A program made the translations under genes and the position numbers. This document shows positions 31,996-42,762 of a stretch of 64,000 nucleotides of DNA, in pieces. The DNA is from Rhipicephalus microplus (Eukaryota > Arthropoda > Arachnida > Ixodida > Ixodidae), in NCBI RefSeq assembly GCF_043290135.1, contig NC_134707.1:133302319-133366318 (forward strand), in the 5' to 3' direction. Position 1 is the first letter of the stretch. Each line of letters opens with the position of its first letter. Below the pieces are notes generated by a model. The model saw nothing but the letters and a program-made list of their open reading frames with translations. It searched no databases and had not been told where the DNA came from.

Positions 31996-33357
31996 TGTGC
32001 TTTCTTCTGTTCACAATTTTCTGTACTGCAACTTTTTTTTTTACTTTCGAAGGCATGACCTTTGGGCGTAATAGTTTGCGGCATCCCAAATGCACGCCCA
32101 AATGTGCTTCGTGTATACCGCGGGATGTTGAAAGGTGTTCCATGAATCCAAGAGACAAAGTCAGGTGGTCCACCTTATCTGAAGTTGTTTTGTCAGGAAC
32201 CCCCATTCGGCCCGAGTATTGTCTTCTCAAGTAATACAATTTTTGAGTCACAAAATGATAGGCTTACCTTGAGTGCTGGTACAAGTGCCATTTTTCAGCG
32301 TTCTCAGCCAAGAACCGCCTTCATACTCGGATGAACTCCGGTTACCCATGACGCGAATTGCTTTGTTTGCGGGCAATTTTCGTTTACGTAGTCCGTGTCG
32401 TTACACAGGAACTTTATAGCGTGGTATCTCGAGAAGTGATTTCTTCCTTGCTAAGCCACACGTGTGTTTCCAAAACTCAATTTTAATTAAACTCGATGAC
32501 CGAATCACAAAGTTCAATTACCCTTGCCAGTTTGGCACCGTAGACATCCAATTATTTTTTAAAGAATAAAACTGCTATACCAATCTTCTTGTTTGACCAA
32601 GAGTCAACCACCTGAAACAAAAGTAGCGGCACTCATGGCGGTACGTAGCCGAATATTGCACTCTACTATTTACCCGAAGGCAGCTGTATGGCGTCATTGC
32701 TGTGACACATATTGATAGGATTAAACGCTTGAGACTCGTCTACACAGGTTTCCATGCTTTTAAAAGAATTCGAAATGAAGGAAATTGCGGTGCAAAACGT
32801 CGGACCTCATAACTATATCATGGCAGTGAGACTGAACTCCAACAAAATAGCTTTCATAATAGCAAAGACAGCGGCAGCCACTGGAAGTAATACACATACA
32901 TACACTAATTAGGAAGCATCAACCCAGGTTGATTGACAAGAGTGCATAATAAACAAAAATTCTCTATTTGCTCGGGACCTAACAAATAAAATTTTTGGTT
33001 ACTGCTTATCTAAGTGCGTCTAACTTAAGCACGTTTCAATTATTTTTGAGTAAGATGGACTCGCTGTTTCGAGAATGTGTCCGTAGTTTAGGGTCTTGCG
33101 AAAAACAAAGAACAAAAGTTTCCCGTAAGTTATCCTTGAGGTGAGCGGTCACTTGTGTTGATAATTTTTTTCAGGCACGATTTTATATCAACGCAGTCTT
33201 TATAAGCTGCTGGCTTTGATATTGCAGTGAATATAAAAGAAACTTCTTTATTTTCGAAAAAAATACGCTATATGTAACCACAAACGGAATGTATCAACAA
33301 CCGTATGTAAAAAAATGCTGCAACAGAAAACGAAAAGGTTTGGCAGAGCCTCAACCT
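31996..33357. other. No gene recognised
   Basis: The minus strand at about 32050-32260 gives a readable but stop-containing segment (frame with GPPDFVSWIHGTPF and RYTRSTFGRAFGMPQ) that I could not assign. The rest has no coding signal. Confidence 0.45.
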
Positions 33358-33597
33358 CACCGCAGTGGACTTGTGGCTAAGGTCTTCGGCTGCTGAACCG
33401 CAAGTCATGGAATCAAATCCCGGCTGCGCCGGTTGCTTTTTTGATGAAACAGATTATGCTGTGTGCCCGTGGGTTCAGATTTGGGTGCACGTTAAATAAC
33501 ACCAGGTGGCTGAAATTTTCTGAGCCCTCCACTACGGCGTCTCTCATAGTCATATGGTGGTTTTGGGACGTTAAACGCTATATATATAGATTGATTT
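33358..33597 (+). mobile_element. Ruka-like tRNA-derived SINE, diverged
   Basis: The plus-strand copy has a tRNA-like head (CTTGTGGCTAAGG, TCAAATCCCGGCTGC) and the Ruka body: GCCCGTGGGTTCAGATTTGG, GTGCACGTTAAATAACACC, GAGCCCTCCACTACGG and TGGTTTTGGGACGTTAAACG. It ends in a short TATATATA stretch. It is more diverged in the middle than the copy at 11.6 kb. Confidence 0.87.
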
Positions 33598-34378
33598 ATT
33601 CACCTACATGTGGTTGCTGCAGTCAAGCCACTATTCTTTACAAAGTGCTTTAAACGGTATGGCTTTCTTTTGCAGTGGAAGATGTTATGACATCACAACC
33701 AGCGTGCAGTAGGTATTTGCAGCCGCCAGCATCCGCAACCGCTCTCCCACGAAATTGGCAAAGAAAAAGTGTGCCTGATCCCTTTTTCTAGGAATCAGTA
33801 TAGCACGAAAATGAAACGAGCCTTCATTGGTTTAATTGAGCGTTTCTTGCGCACTGTTTTGCCACAAAGGCGAAGGTATAAATGCTACAGCAACAAATAC
33901 CAATGCCACGCAAATAACCACAATCAGCTCAAAACGTGAAGCGCGCTCCTCAGTTAGAAAGCGCTTACGAAATGTTCCTACACAAGACGTTGCCTGACTG
34001 TCAATTGTCATAACTCGACGCTCCAAGAGCGCTATTCAAACAGGAAGGCTCACAAAATGAACGCATATGTATATACAGGACAAGTGCGAGCAAATGTGAC
34101 AATTACTTCGTGTGTAATCAGCATGCTTCTTTTGCAGCCGGCTGAAATGGTAGAACAAAAGAACGTTTTTTCTTTGTTGTCACTGGCTTTCTATAGAAAC
34201 AGAGAAGTTCACAAAAATCTTCGTGATATGCAAAAGCACGAAACAAGCAAACTCTTCTTGTGCGTGATTGGCAACACATGCCTCACTTCCTCTTAATCTG
34301 CAGTTAGCGAGGTGGTGCTGACTGACACTCCCCCGTTTAAATTCACATATATACCCAATAAAGTAGCTGAGGGGATAC
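33598..34378. other. No gene recognised
   Basis: Only the short dispersed repeat at 34046-34112 stands out. Short ORFs here have no recognisable motif. Confidence 0.45.
34046..34112 (+). repeat. Short dispersed repeat, matches 11268-11335 in reverse
   Basis: Starts around AAAATGAACGCATATGTAT and continues ACAGGACAAGTGCGAGC. It is similar to the reverse complement of the block near 11.3 kb. The family is unidentified. Confidence 0.35.
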
Positions 34379-34600
34379 CCGGCTTGGTAGCTCAGTGGTA
34401 GATATCGAACGCGTTATTCGAGGGTCGCAGGTTCGGTTCCTGCCCACGGAAAGTTATCTTTTCAGCTACTTCTCTTTCTTCACAGTAACCTTACAATTTG
34501 GTCTAATAACCTCCTCTATAGTTTCCTTGGCATTATTATCTGTTATATTTCATTATTATTGTGTCAAAACACTGAAAACAAGCCCTTAAGTATACACTCT
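34379..34600 (+). mobile_element. tRNA-derived SINE of a second family
   Basis: The head is strongly tRNA-like: A box TAGCTCAGTGGTAGA and B box GCAGGTTCGGTTCCTGC with a perfect 5-bp T-stem. It is followed by GTTATCTTTTCAGCTACTTC and an AT-rich body with TTGGCATTATTATCTG. An intact acceptor stem is not formed, so it is not a functional tRNA gene. The 3' limit is approximate. Confidence 0.75.
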
Positions 34601-34823
34601 TTCCCCTTATTCATTAACGAGGGTCTCGTACTGGCAGACTTGGTGCCTAAGGTTGTATACGAGGGACTACTGACCAGGTCGTAATAAGTTCAAACTGTAC
34701 CCAAAATCCTGACGAAGGCCTAACTCTAGGGCGAACCATTGAAATGAACCGCGTTGTGACCGCTAGCGGAGAATCTACTTGACTACTTGCAACAACGCTA
34801 TGGCCACTGAACCACCATGATTG

Positions 34824-34826
<3 letters not shown>

Positions 34827-34889
<63 letters not shown>
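34827..34889. repeat. (TA)n microsatellite
   Basis: About 31 uninterrupted AT/TA units on the left side of a 73-bp unique block. Confidence 0.98.
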
Positions 34890-34892
<3 letters not shown>

Positions 34893-34957
34893 AGCCGTGC
34901 CGCGGCCGAAACGTTAGTAAATACGATTTCCTTTTCAAATGTGCTATCTGCAAGTTC

Positions 34958-34962
<5 letters not shown>
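34890..34962 (+). other. Possible hammerhead-ribozyme relic between (TA)n tracts
   Basis: The block begins AAGCCGTGCCGCGGCCGAAAC. It can form a GCC/GGC stem closed by a short loop followed by the hammerhead core motif CGAAAC. The upstream core half (CUGANGA) is absent, as if replaced by the (TA)n tract. Hammerheads with this layout occur in the terminal regions of Penelope-like elements, and 63551-63735 contains a fuller relative. It is a relic at best. Confidence 0.35.

Positions 34963-35033
<71 letters not shown>
34963..35033. repeat. (TA)n microsatellite
   Basis: About 35 TA units with one CA variant directly abut the gag-only LTR element. Confidence 0.98.
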
Positions 35034-35038
<5 letters not shown>

Positions 35039-35151
35039 CGTAAGAAGGTAGCGATGGTTAGGAGTTAGTAGTAGAGACAGAGGAGGAAGAAGTGAGATGG
35101 AATAAACATGGCGTATGAGCCAGGCCACGTCGCCCAGTCATCGTAGCGTCA
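35034..35151 (+). repeat. 5' LTR of gag-only element copy 1 (118 bp)
   Basis: It reads TATAACGTAAGAAGG to GTAGCGTCA and includes a GGAATAAAC poly(A) signal. The expected TGTAACG start appears as TATAACG, either mutated or blended with the TA tract. Confidence 0.88.
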
Positions 35152-35237
35152 CACAAGTCGACAGGATGAAGACCTGACAGCCACTTCATCGACTGGCCAT
35201 CATTATCGAAGACCTCAGCGAGACGCAGTGACCAAAC

Positions 35238-36428
35238 GTGGACCACAGAAGTGCATTGCCACTGGACACCGTTGCCACCATCATGACGGAATCACCGACT
35301 GACTTTCCCATCCCCAAGTACACCGGAGCAGCGGACGATGGACCTGTACAGGACTGGTTCGACCTGTTCGAGCTCCACTCTACCGCTGCATCATGGTCGG
35401 AACGGGAGACGATCATCAACTTCACTGACTACATCTCCGGTGAGGCATTTAAGTTTTACCTCACCCACGTCTTTGAAAATGACGAATCATGGCTAAAGAT
35501 CAAAGAAGAGATGTTCACTCGTTTTAACGACCATGAACAAGACCTACTTATTGCTGACCATCTGGAAAAAACCGCACACTATCGTCAATTTTCTAAGCAG
35601 TCCTCAAGCATTCGAAAGCCCAACGCGAGTCGACAACTGCCTCAAGACGAAGTGGCACATGAGTTTACTTACAGAAGGCCATGCGTATATTGGGAAAAAC
35701 CTAACCGTCAAGCGCGCATCCCTTCTGCGCGAGAGTCAGCATTTCCGAAGTCATCGCTTCAACATACGACACGAGACGTCCCTCACCCTACTGATGCCTT
35801 TCATGCTTCGTCTCACATACATGGTCCACCACCTGGTTTTCTACGACGCTGCTCTTCAAAGGCTCCTAACGGTCATTATTCGTGTCATAAGGACGCCTTG
35901 TTCATGGTAGACCAGCTGACACATGAGGAAAATGCCGAACAATGCCATGACGACTCAAAGAGTGAAAATCAGTCTCCACATATTGGATCAGCTTATTTTC
36001 CATCTAGCACAATTGGGCTACCTCCTGGTTTTCCGTCACTTGGCTCTTTCGTCGCTCACAACGCCCACCTCACATCTAGCACGCTCACAATGGTTGGGAT
36101 AGAGCTGCGGAGCTCGGAGAATACTCAGGCAAGCCCTGAACCTACCATCCAGATTCACGCGCAAGAACCACTCGCAGCGAACAGCGAAGAAGAAGCCCCT
36201 GATGATGTATCTATCAACTCTGAAGCATTACCTTCATTACCCGAAATGCAGCACAACAGCCTAGAGGCTACTACCTGCCCACTCGACACCACATTCAATT
36301 GCCCAGAAAGTCAGTGTCATGGTGAAAAAGGGCTGCCACCTCAGGTCTTTTCGCAGCAACATCATCAATGCCAGCAAGTCCAAGAAAAACAGAGATTCCA
36401 AGGGCCATACGAACAAGGACGACGATGA
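35238..36428 (+). CDS. Gag-like capsid protein of the gag-only element
   Basis: The ORF is 396 codons from 35238; an internal ATG at 35283 (MTESPTDF) may be the true start. Residues about 25-110 carry KYTGAADDGPVQDWFDLFE, ASWSERETIINFTDYISGEA and WLKIKEEMFTRF. This Trp/Phe-rich helical pattern is that of Ty3/gypsy-type capsid N-terminal domains. The C-terminal 250 residues are Ser/Pro/His-rich and unlike any family I recognise; no zinc knuckle is present. The first domain is well conserved in copy 2 (61559 on), which shows it was under selection when both copies spread. Confidence 0.72.
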   Translation: MDHRSALPLDTVATIMTESPTDFPIPKYTGAADDGPVQDWFDLFELHSTAASWSERETIINFTDYISGEAFKFYLTHVFENDESWLKIKEEMFTRFNDHEQDLLIADHLEKTAHYRQFSKQSSSIRKPNASRQLPQDEVAHEFTYRRPCVYWEKPNRQARIPSARESAFPKSSLQHTTRDVPHPTDAFHASSHIHGPPPGFLRRCSSKAPNGHYSCHKDALFMVDQLTHEENAEQCHDDSKSENQSPHIGSAYFPSSTIGLPPGFPSLGSFVAHNAHLTSSTLTMVGIELRSSENTQASPEPTIQIHAQEPLAANSEEEAPDDVSINSEALPSLPEMQHNSLEATTCPLDTTFNCPESQCHGEKGLPPQVFSQQHHQCQQVQEKQRFQGPYEQGRR

Positions 36429-37066
36429 ATGGAATCATCTTCGGAAGAACACACGCGGTTTATGGAAAGCCATTTACAAACGTGTCAACCAAGCCAACGA
36501 CATATTCAAGATTTCTCGCTCGAAACAAAGAAAGCATCGAATCCAGGATATTTTCCCAAGAGACGTCGAGTAAACTTTCTCCAGTCGAGATCAAGACTCA
36601 GGCAACACGACATACAACGTCGAAAAAGGCGCCAAACCATACCCTGTATTCCGCAAGGACGCATAAATCACCGCACTAGCCTCGGTCAACAAGCACGCAA
36701 ACGGGTGGCGACGCATGGGTTCCAATCAAGACAAATAGCACGACACCTGCGCAAATCATCCAGCCAACGCTTCATGGCCATCACACCACGTTCATTCATC
36801 GCAAGAATACCGGCTGTGTTTCCATCTGATTTTACGCTCAAAGCATGCTTATGTTGTCCAGAGCGCAACAGCCAGCCTCGCCATCCAGAGCTGTACTTGA
36901 TACCCCGGATTGCTGTTCTCTCCTGTGAAGCTATAGTGTGTTAACGGAAACTTCCTCGGACTTGGAATGATCTTCTCTTTTTGACAGTGTTCAGTTCTAA
37001 GCCGTGCATGTTCAGTTTTCATTGATGTTCGTCTGATGCGACTTCTTTCGGGGGGAGGAGGAATCC
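36429..37066 (+). other. Trailer of gag-only element copy 1 with polypurine tract
   Basis: A 171-codon Arg/Gln-rich ORF (36429-36944) lacks known motifs and may be non-functional. The polypurine tract lies at about 37049-37063, directly before the 3' LTR. Copy 2 has GGGGGAAGGGGGAA at the same place. Confidence 0.6.
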
Positions 37067-37181
37067 TGTAACGTAAGAAGGTAGCGATGGTTAGGAGTTA
37101 GTAGTAGAGACAGAGGAGGAAGAAGTGAGATGGAATAAACATTGCGTATGAGCCAGGCAGCGTCGCCCAGTCATCGTAGCG

Positions 37182-37184
<3 letters not shown>
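37067..37184 (+). repeat. 3' LTR of gag-only element copy 1
   Basis: Starts TGTAACGTAAG and ends GTAGCGTCA, with TG...CA termini. It is followed at once by (TA)n. Confidence 0.92.

Positions 37185-37234
<50 letters not shown>
37185..37234. repeat. (TA)n microsatellite between two LTR elements
   Basis: A TA tract with one CA variant fills the gap between the gag-only element and the gypsy element that begins at 37245. Confidence 0.97.
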
Positions 37235-37244
37235 GATGTGTGTG

Positions 37245-37631
37245 TGTTACACCGCGTGACGTGGCCGAAGACAGAAGACCTTATGTTGGGATTTAACTGT
37301 TTATTTGGGCGAACCTGTGCCCGGTAAATGGAAAGTTTGATTACAGTAGCAGTCTTGCACAGATAGCAGGGAACGGAGCGTCGGCCATCGATCAACTACT
37401 GACAAGTGCGAAGCGCGTCGGCATTTATACTCTTGCAGTCAAATGTTCTAGCGTTATCGCTGGCGGTGGCGTGGGTTCCAGAATAATCTGTAGAGTTCCT
37501 AGAGTAGGCCTGATCTTAACGAAATGATCTCCTACAGTCCGGAAGCTTCTCGAAAACTGCAGGCGCGGGTTTCGCTGAAAATTGTGTAGTGTTTTGGGAC
37601 GATAACAAAACTTGGCAAATGGAACGTGGCA
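37245..37631 (-). repeat. 3' LTR of the conventional gypsy element
   Basis: Plus-strand termini are TGTTAC and GTGGCA (TG...CA). It shares TTATTTGGGCGAACCTGTGC and many other blocks with the split right LTR. Confidence 0.92.
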
Positions 37632-37769
37632 ATGCACCCCTCTGAAAAAGGCATCGTCCCGATGCTTCAACTAAAGATGAAGGTACAACAATAATACAAG
37701 AAAGTACAATGAATAAATTACTATACAATAATAATTCAAAACATACTGTTTCAGTTTGTCAACGCGCAT

Positions 37770-38598
37770 GAAACGGCTTGAGGCGCGTGATATGGACGAC
37801 TTCAGGTCGCGATCGGCGTCGTTGAGAGTTCGTGATGCCGTCGGCGACAACCTCGTAATCAAGTAGGTCGAGACGTCGAACCACCCTGTACGATCCGAAG
37901 TACCGTCGCAGAAGCTTTTCACTTAGTCCAAGTTGGCGTATCGGCGTTCACACCCAAACACGTTCACCGGGCTGGTGTTCCACGAAGCGTCGTCAAAGAT
38001 TGTAAAGGCGGCTGTCGGTCGTCTGTTGATTCTTGATACGGAGACGCGCGAGTTGTCGGGCTTCTTCGGCGCGTTGAAGGTACTCACTCACATCGAGGTT
38101 TTCTTCGTCGGTGACGTTGGATAACATGGCATCAAGCGTCGTTGCTGGGCTCCTTCCGTCGACCAATTTGTATGGAGATATCTGCGTCGTCTCATGCACC
38201 GCCGTGTTGTACGCGAAGGTCACATACGGAAGAATGGCGTCCCACGTCTTGAGTTCGACATCGAGGTACATTGCCAGCATGTCGGCGATCGTCTTGTTAA
38301 GCCGCTTGGTGAGGCCGTTCGTCTGTGGGTGGTACGCTGTCGTCCAGCGGTGGTTTGTCTGGCTGTATGCCAAGATCGCTTGAGTTAAGTCGGCAGTAAA
38401 TGCCATTCCTCTGTCGGTGATAAGGAAATCCGGGGCACGGTGACGTAGGACGATATTTTCGATGAAGAACATAGCTACCTCGGATGCACTGCCTTCGGAA
38501 AGGACTTTTGTCTCGGCGTAGCGGGTGAGGTAGTCGGTAGCTACCGCGATCCACTTGTTTCCGAAAGCCGACGTCGGGAACGACCCCAGTAGGCCCAT
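37770..38598 (-). pseudogene. Gypsy integrase core and C-terminal domain
   Basis: The core shows WIAVATDYLTRYAE (first Asp), FLITDRGMAF (second Asp) and HPQTNGLTKRLNKTI. The catalytic Glu expected just after GLT is Lys, so strand transfer should be lost. PYVTFAYNTAVHETT and YKLVDGRSP follow. A frameshift near 37990 leads into the C-terminal segment LRRYFGPYRVVRRLDLLDY and RPEVVHITRLKPF. The zinc finger lies upstream at about 38700-38850, where GYLG replaces the usual His-containing GHLG. Confidence 0.9.
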
Positions 38599-38676
38599 AC
38601 CAATCTGCTGGAAAGGTCGGCAAAGTGGTTCAATTTGCTGCAGAAGTCCCGCTGGACTTGTCGGCGCTGCCTTGCA

Positions 38677-40340
38677 TCACTGACTGTCCCGGCGTATCCT
38701 CACATAACGAGTGACGTCGGTTGTAAGAAGTGGCCAGTAGTACCTTTTTAGTATCCTCGCGAGCGTGCGAGAAACACCGAGGTACCCTGCCGTCGGATCG
38801 TCGTGCAGCGCCTGCAAGAGTTCTGGTCGCAAAGCTGTAGGCACCACAAGGAGGTACTTAGCTTTAAGTGGTGAAAAGTTTTTCTTTTGTAGAAGACCAT
38901 TTCGCAGGATGAACGACGCAAGTATGCGCTTGAATACCTTCGGGACTTTGGCGGTCCTGCCTTCGAGGTGTTCTATTAGGGCCTTAAGTTCCGGGTCGGT
39001 CCGCTGTCGTTCAGCGAAGTCGTCGGTAGTTATCGTTCCCGTGAAGTAGTCGTCATCCGGGTCGTCGGGTGGTGGTTGATCGACAGGTGCACGAGAGAGA
39101 CAGTCGGCGTCGGAATGTTTCTTGCCGGACTTGTAAATGACAGTAGTGTCATATTCTTGACGCCTCAGGCTCCATCCTGCGAGGCGAGCTGAAGAGTCCT
39201 TCAAGGTGGCTAGCCAACACAAGGCGTGGTGGTCACTGACAACTTTGAAGGGCCTGCCGTAGAGGTAGGGGTGAAGTTTCGACGTAGCTGAGATGATGGC
39301 GAGGCACTCCTTTTCTGTTGTGGAATAATTGGCTTCTGCTTTGGATAGCGATCGGCTGGCGTAACTAATAACCCTTTCAAGTGCGTCAGCCATCAGCACA
39401 AGAACAATGCTAAGACGTACGCTGCTTGCGTCAGTGTGTATTTCTGTCTCGGCAAATCTGTCGAAATGGGCAAGTAACGCAGGCGTCTGGAGACTATGTT
39501 TAAGCTCCCAGAAAGCGTGTTCCTGCGCCGTTTCCCACTTGAACTCCACGTCGGCCTTGATAAGGTTAGTGAGAGGATCGGCGATGCGGGTGAAGTTTTT
39601 CACGAACCACCTATAATAGGCGCACGGGCGCAGAAATCGGCGGACCGCCTTCTTGTGAGTGGGCGGCGGGAAGTCGGCGATGGCGGCTGTTTTCAATGGA
39701 TCGGGACGAACTCCTGTCTTGCTAATTACGTGCCCTAGAAACAAGAGCTCCTTGTACGCAAATTTGCACTTTTCTGGCTTCAGTGTGAGTCCGGATGTCT
39801 TGATGGCTTGAAGTACAGCTTCAAGGCGCCGAAGATGCTCATAGAAACTCGAAGAAAATACGATGACGTCGTCCAAGTACACAAGGCAAGTCTGCCACTT
39901 CACTCCTGCCATTACTGTATTCATAACGCGTTGATAAGTTCCAGGCGCTCAGCAAAGACCGAAGGGCATCACCTTAAACTCGAAGAGGCCGTTCGGTGTT
40001 ATAAACACTGTCTTCTCTTGGTCTCTTTCGTCGACTTCGATTTGCATATAGCCAGTCTTGAGGTCCATTGACGAAAATATTTGGCGTTATGGAGCCGATC
40101 AAGTGCGTCGTCTATTCGTGGGAAAGGATACACTTCCTCTCTTGTGACTTTGTTCAGGTGGCGATAATCGACTCAGAAACGTAGGGTCCCATCCTTTTTC
40201 TTCACTATCACCACGGGGCATGCCCATGGACTCGTGGACGGCTGGATAATTTCATCTCGCAGCATTTCATCAACTTGTATTTTCATGGCCTCACGTTCTC
40301 GCGTCGAAACCCTGTACGGACTCTGACGGAGTGGTCTGGC
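38677..40340 (-). pseudogene. Gypsy reverse transcriptase and RNase H
   Basis: From about 40340 leftwards: SPWACPVVIVKKKDG, VDYRHLNKVTREE, SSMDLKTGYMQIEVDE, FKVMPFGLC then a TGA replacing the usual Asn, and YLDDVIVFS with the intact catalytic pair. Later come KSGLTLKPEKCKFAYKELLF-type connection motifs, ETEIHTDASS, EKECLAIISA, VVSDHHALCWL and HSDADCLSRAP (RNase H), then the integrase zinc-finger region. A second stop lies near 40170. The 415-codon ORF downstream of the first stop is otherwise open. Confidence 0.92.
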
Positions 40341-40789
40341 ATTTTCTTCGGTTATGATGTGATGTTTCGTGATTGGGGTCTGCCGAGTTTTTGGTGACGA
40401 CGAAAAGCAATCTCCGTATTGCAGGAGCAGGGTCTTGAGCTGTTCTTGCTTATTGTTCAGAAGTCTAGAATTGATATTGAAAGCTATGGGAGGGGCTTGG
40501 CTTCTCTGAGCAGGTTCCGCAGAATCGGCGAGGGTGAAAGCACTGGTGGCTTCGACAATTTCTTCTATGTATGCGACCGTTCTTCATTTGTTCACGTGTT
40601 TGTACTCATTGCCGAAATTCGTGAGTATAACCGTTGCTTTGCCTCCCCACAGCTCTGCAATTCCTCTTGCGACGCAAATATTTCGGGTGACCAACAGATG
40701 CTGACTGCCTTCAACGACGCCTTTCAAGTCAGCTGATTTAGGAGCGCCGACTGAAATAATGACGCTGGAGTGAGGCGGAGTGGTGACTC

Positions 40790-41190
40790 ATTCTTCCAGC
40801 ATCTACAAGGCATTGTTTCTTGATGGCGTTGGCGGCGGTAGTGCTTCTTCTGTGGATAACGTTGTCGACTCTGTTTTTAGGTTTATGACAGCACCATGGA
40901 GGCATAAGAAGTCCATGCCAAGGATGACATCTCTCGAGCAACGCTGTGGGACCACGAAGTCTGTAGGATAAATACGTCCGTTAATGATGACTCTCGCTGT
41001 GCAGATTCCTGCATGCGGTACGAGATGACCTCCGGCTTTGCGGATTTAAGGTCCTTTCCAAGCTGTCCTCACTTTCTTTAAGTTCGCGGCGATAGACCCA
41101 CTGATGACGGAGTAGTCGGCTCCGATATCGACGAGAGTGGTCACACTGTCGCCGTCGATAAGAATGTCGAGGTTGCTAGTTCGCCGTCTC
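40790..41190 (-). pseudogene. Gypsy aspartic protease
   Basis: The minus strand encodes TTLVDIGADYSVISGSIA, where D-I-G replaces the active-site D-T-G. Then come IINGRIYPTDFVVP and DVILGMDFLCLHGAVI, the conserved second half of gypsy proteases. A stop follows KGP between the two halves. It lies between the gag knuckle and RT, as expected. Confidence 0.82.
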
Positions 41191-41406
41191 GCATTACAGT
41201 TGGGCGTGACGTCGGGTCACGGCTGCGTCGGCTTGTGCCACTTCTTCCATGTTGCGTCGTCAGGTCACCTTCGGTAAGTGAGGTTTCACCGGCAGGGCTT
41301 TGCCTGGTTTGCGTTGTGTTCGGAAAGCTCCGTCGTGGCACCGTCGTCGTCGGAGGATCTTCGGTAGTTCGTCGCACAGCAACCGCACCTCTATCGGTGT
41401 CTGCGC

Positions 41407-42762
41407 TTAGTTTCCCGGATACGGGCTAAGAGACCGGCCCCGCGTCGGGCCAAAGTACTGCCGGTGGTGCGGTGACGTGCAGCGGCTGGGCGACGGCGAA
41501 CGCGAAGGGCTTCGTGGTGTCCACTGAGTTCCTGTCAGGTAGTCGAAGATGTCACGTGGTCGTTCTCCTGGCTGTGGACGCGGTACATTGACAGCGAAGC
41601 CACGCAGTCCCATCTGTCGGTACTGGCAACGGCGGTATGTGTGTCCGGCCTCGCCGCAGTAGTAGCAGACGGGCGGTGGTCAGAGGTGTGCCAGACATCA
41701 GTCTCCCTCGGTGCACTGCGATGGGCCGCTGGCGAACGGTATGACGTCGGTGAGGGTGGTGGATGGCGTCTGTCGACGGAAGTGCGATGGGGCGGCGTTT
41801 TGGCGTCGACGGGGAGGAGCGTTGTGGCTCACTGCAGCGGCGTAGCTCATAGCTTACGGCTCGGGCAGCGGTGCTTGGGGAATTCGAAGCGATTACCGAA
41901 CTTCTCGCACAATGTCGGCGATTGAATCCACTTGAGGCTGTGCCGAAAGCAACAGCTTGCGCAGCTCTTCCCGCACGATCGCTTGGATCGTTTCACGCAG
42001 GTCGTCGGAGTTACTGGCTTGAGCAGCAGCGCATTCTGGAGTCAGGCGACGATTATACTGTCTGGTGCGCATGTCCAGGGTCTTTTCGATAGTGGTCGCT
42101 TCGGCTACAAATTCTTGGACAATGTTCGGTAGATTTCTAATCAGTCCTGCGAAGAACTTCTGTTTGACCCTTCGCATGAGGAAACGAACTTTTTTCTCCT
42201 CAGGCATGTCTGGGTCAGCGTGACGAAATAGCCGGGTCATTGTTTCTGTGAAAATGGCGACATTTTCATTTGGTAGATGAACCCGGGTCTCTAATAAAGC
42301 AGCGGCCCTCTCTTTGCGTGCGACGCTCGCAAACGTTTGCAAGGATGCGCCGCAGAAAACATCCCACGTTCGGAGCGTAGACTCCTGATTTTAGAGCCAG
42401 GTACTTGCGCTGTCTTCCAAACAGAAGAACACACGACGGAGCTTTTCGTCATGGTCCCAGTGGTGCAGGGCGGCCACACGGTCGTATGTTTCTAGCGAGG
42501 ACTCCGGGTCTTCGAACGATGACCCATGGAAAATTAGTGGTTTCCTGGGTTGATGCATGACCATCGTGGGCTCAGACGCTGCGGTTGTCATTGTCGCTGC
42601 AGTCGCGGTCATGGCCTTGGTCTTCCGCGCCTTTTCTTGTAGAAGCCTGTACTCCGGTGGGAGACCTTGCTGTCGGCGGCTCGTTCGCTGCTCTTGGTTT
42701 GCGTCGGTGTCTTCTCCGCGACGTGGGCTGGGTTCACGGCTTGACGGGGGCGTCCGGTACAT
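41407..42762 (-). pseudogene. Gypsy gag with retrotransposon-gag domain and zinc knuckle
   Basis: The first ATG is at 42760-42762, just after the primer-site region. RKPLIFHGSSFEDPESSLE and RRVFFCLEDSASTWL mark the capsid start. A TAA after STWL interrupts the frame near 42391. The rest of capsid follows (FTETMTRLFRHADPDMPEEK, FFAGLIRNLPNIVQEFV) and, after a stop and frame changes, a knuckle CYYCGEAGHTYRRC near 41630 with a Ser/Arg/Pro-rich tail. Confidence 0.85.

Larger units (their letters stand above)
35034..37184 (+). mobile_element. Gag-only short-LTR retroelement, copy 1
   Basis: Two 118-bp LTRs (35034-35151, 37067-37184) differ at about three inner positions plus the first bases. Inside are a primer-site-like GTCGACAGGATGA just after the 5' LTR, a 396-codon gag-type ORF and a polypurine tract (GGGGGGAGGAGGAA) next to the 3' LTR. 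No RT, RNase H, integrase or protease motif occurs in any frame. The element would rely on proteins from elsewhere. It sits in (TA)n, so TATA could be its target duplication but this cannot be proven. The layout recalls plant TR-GAG elements. Confidence 0.82.

Noticed and set aside
32040..32300. Minus-strand exon with a possible splice donor (MALVPALK then GTAAGC)
   Set aside because: The peptide GPPDFVSWIHGTPF is suggestive, but in-frame stops occur and no partner exon or family could be recognised.
34381..34450. Functional tRNA gene
   Set aside because: A and B boxes and the T-stem are good, but no acceptor stem forms and a SINE body follows. It is better explained as a tRNA-derived SINE.
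34775..35128. ORFs of repeated Tyr-Ile residues
   Set aside because: They are translations of (TA)n microsatellites, not proteins. The same applies near 37.2, 61.2, 63.5 and 63.8 kb.
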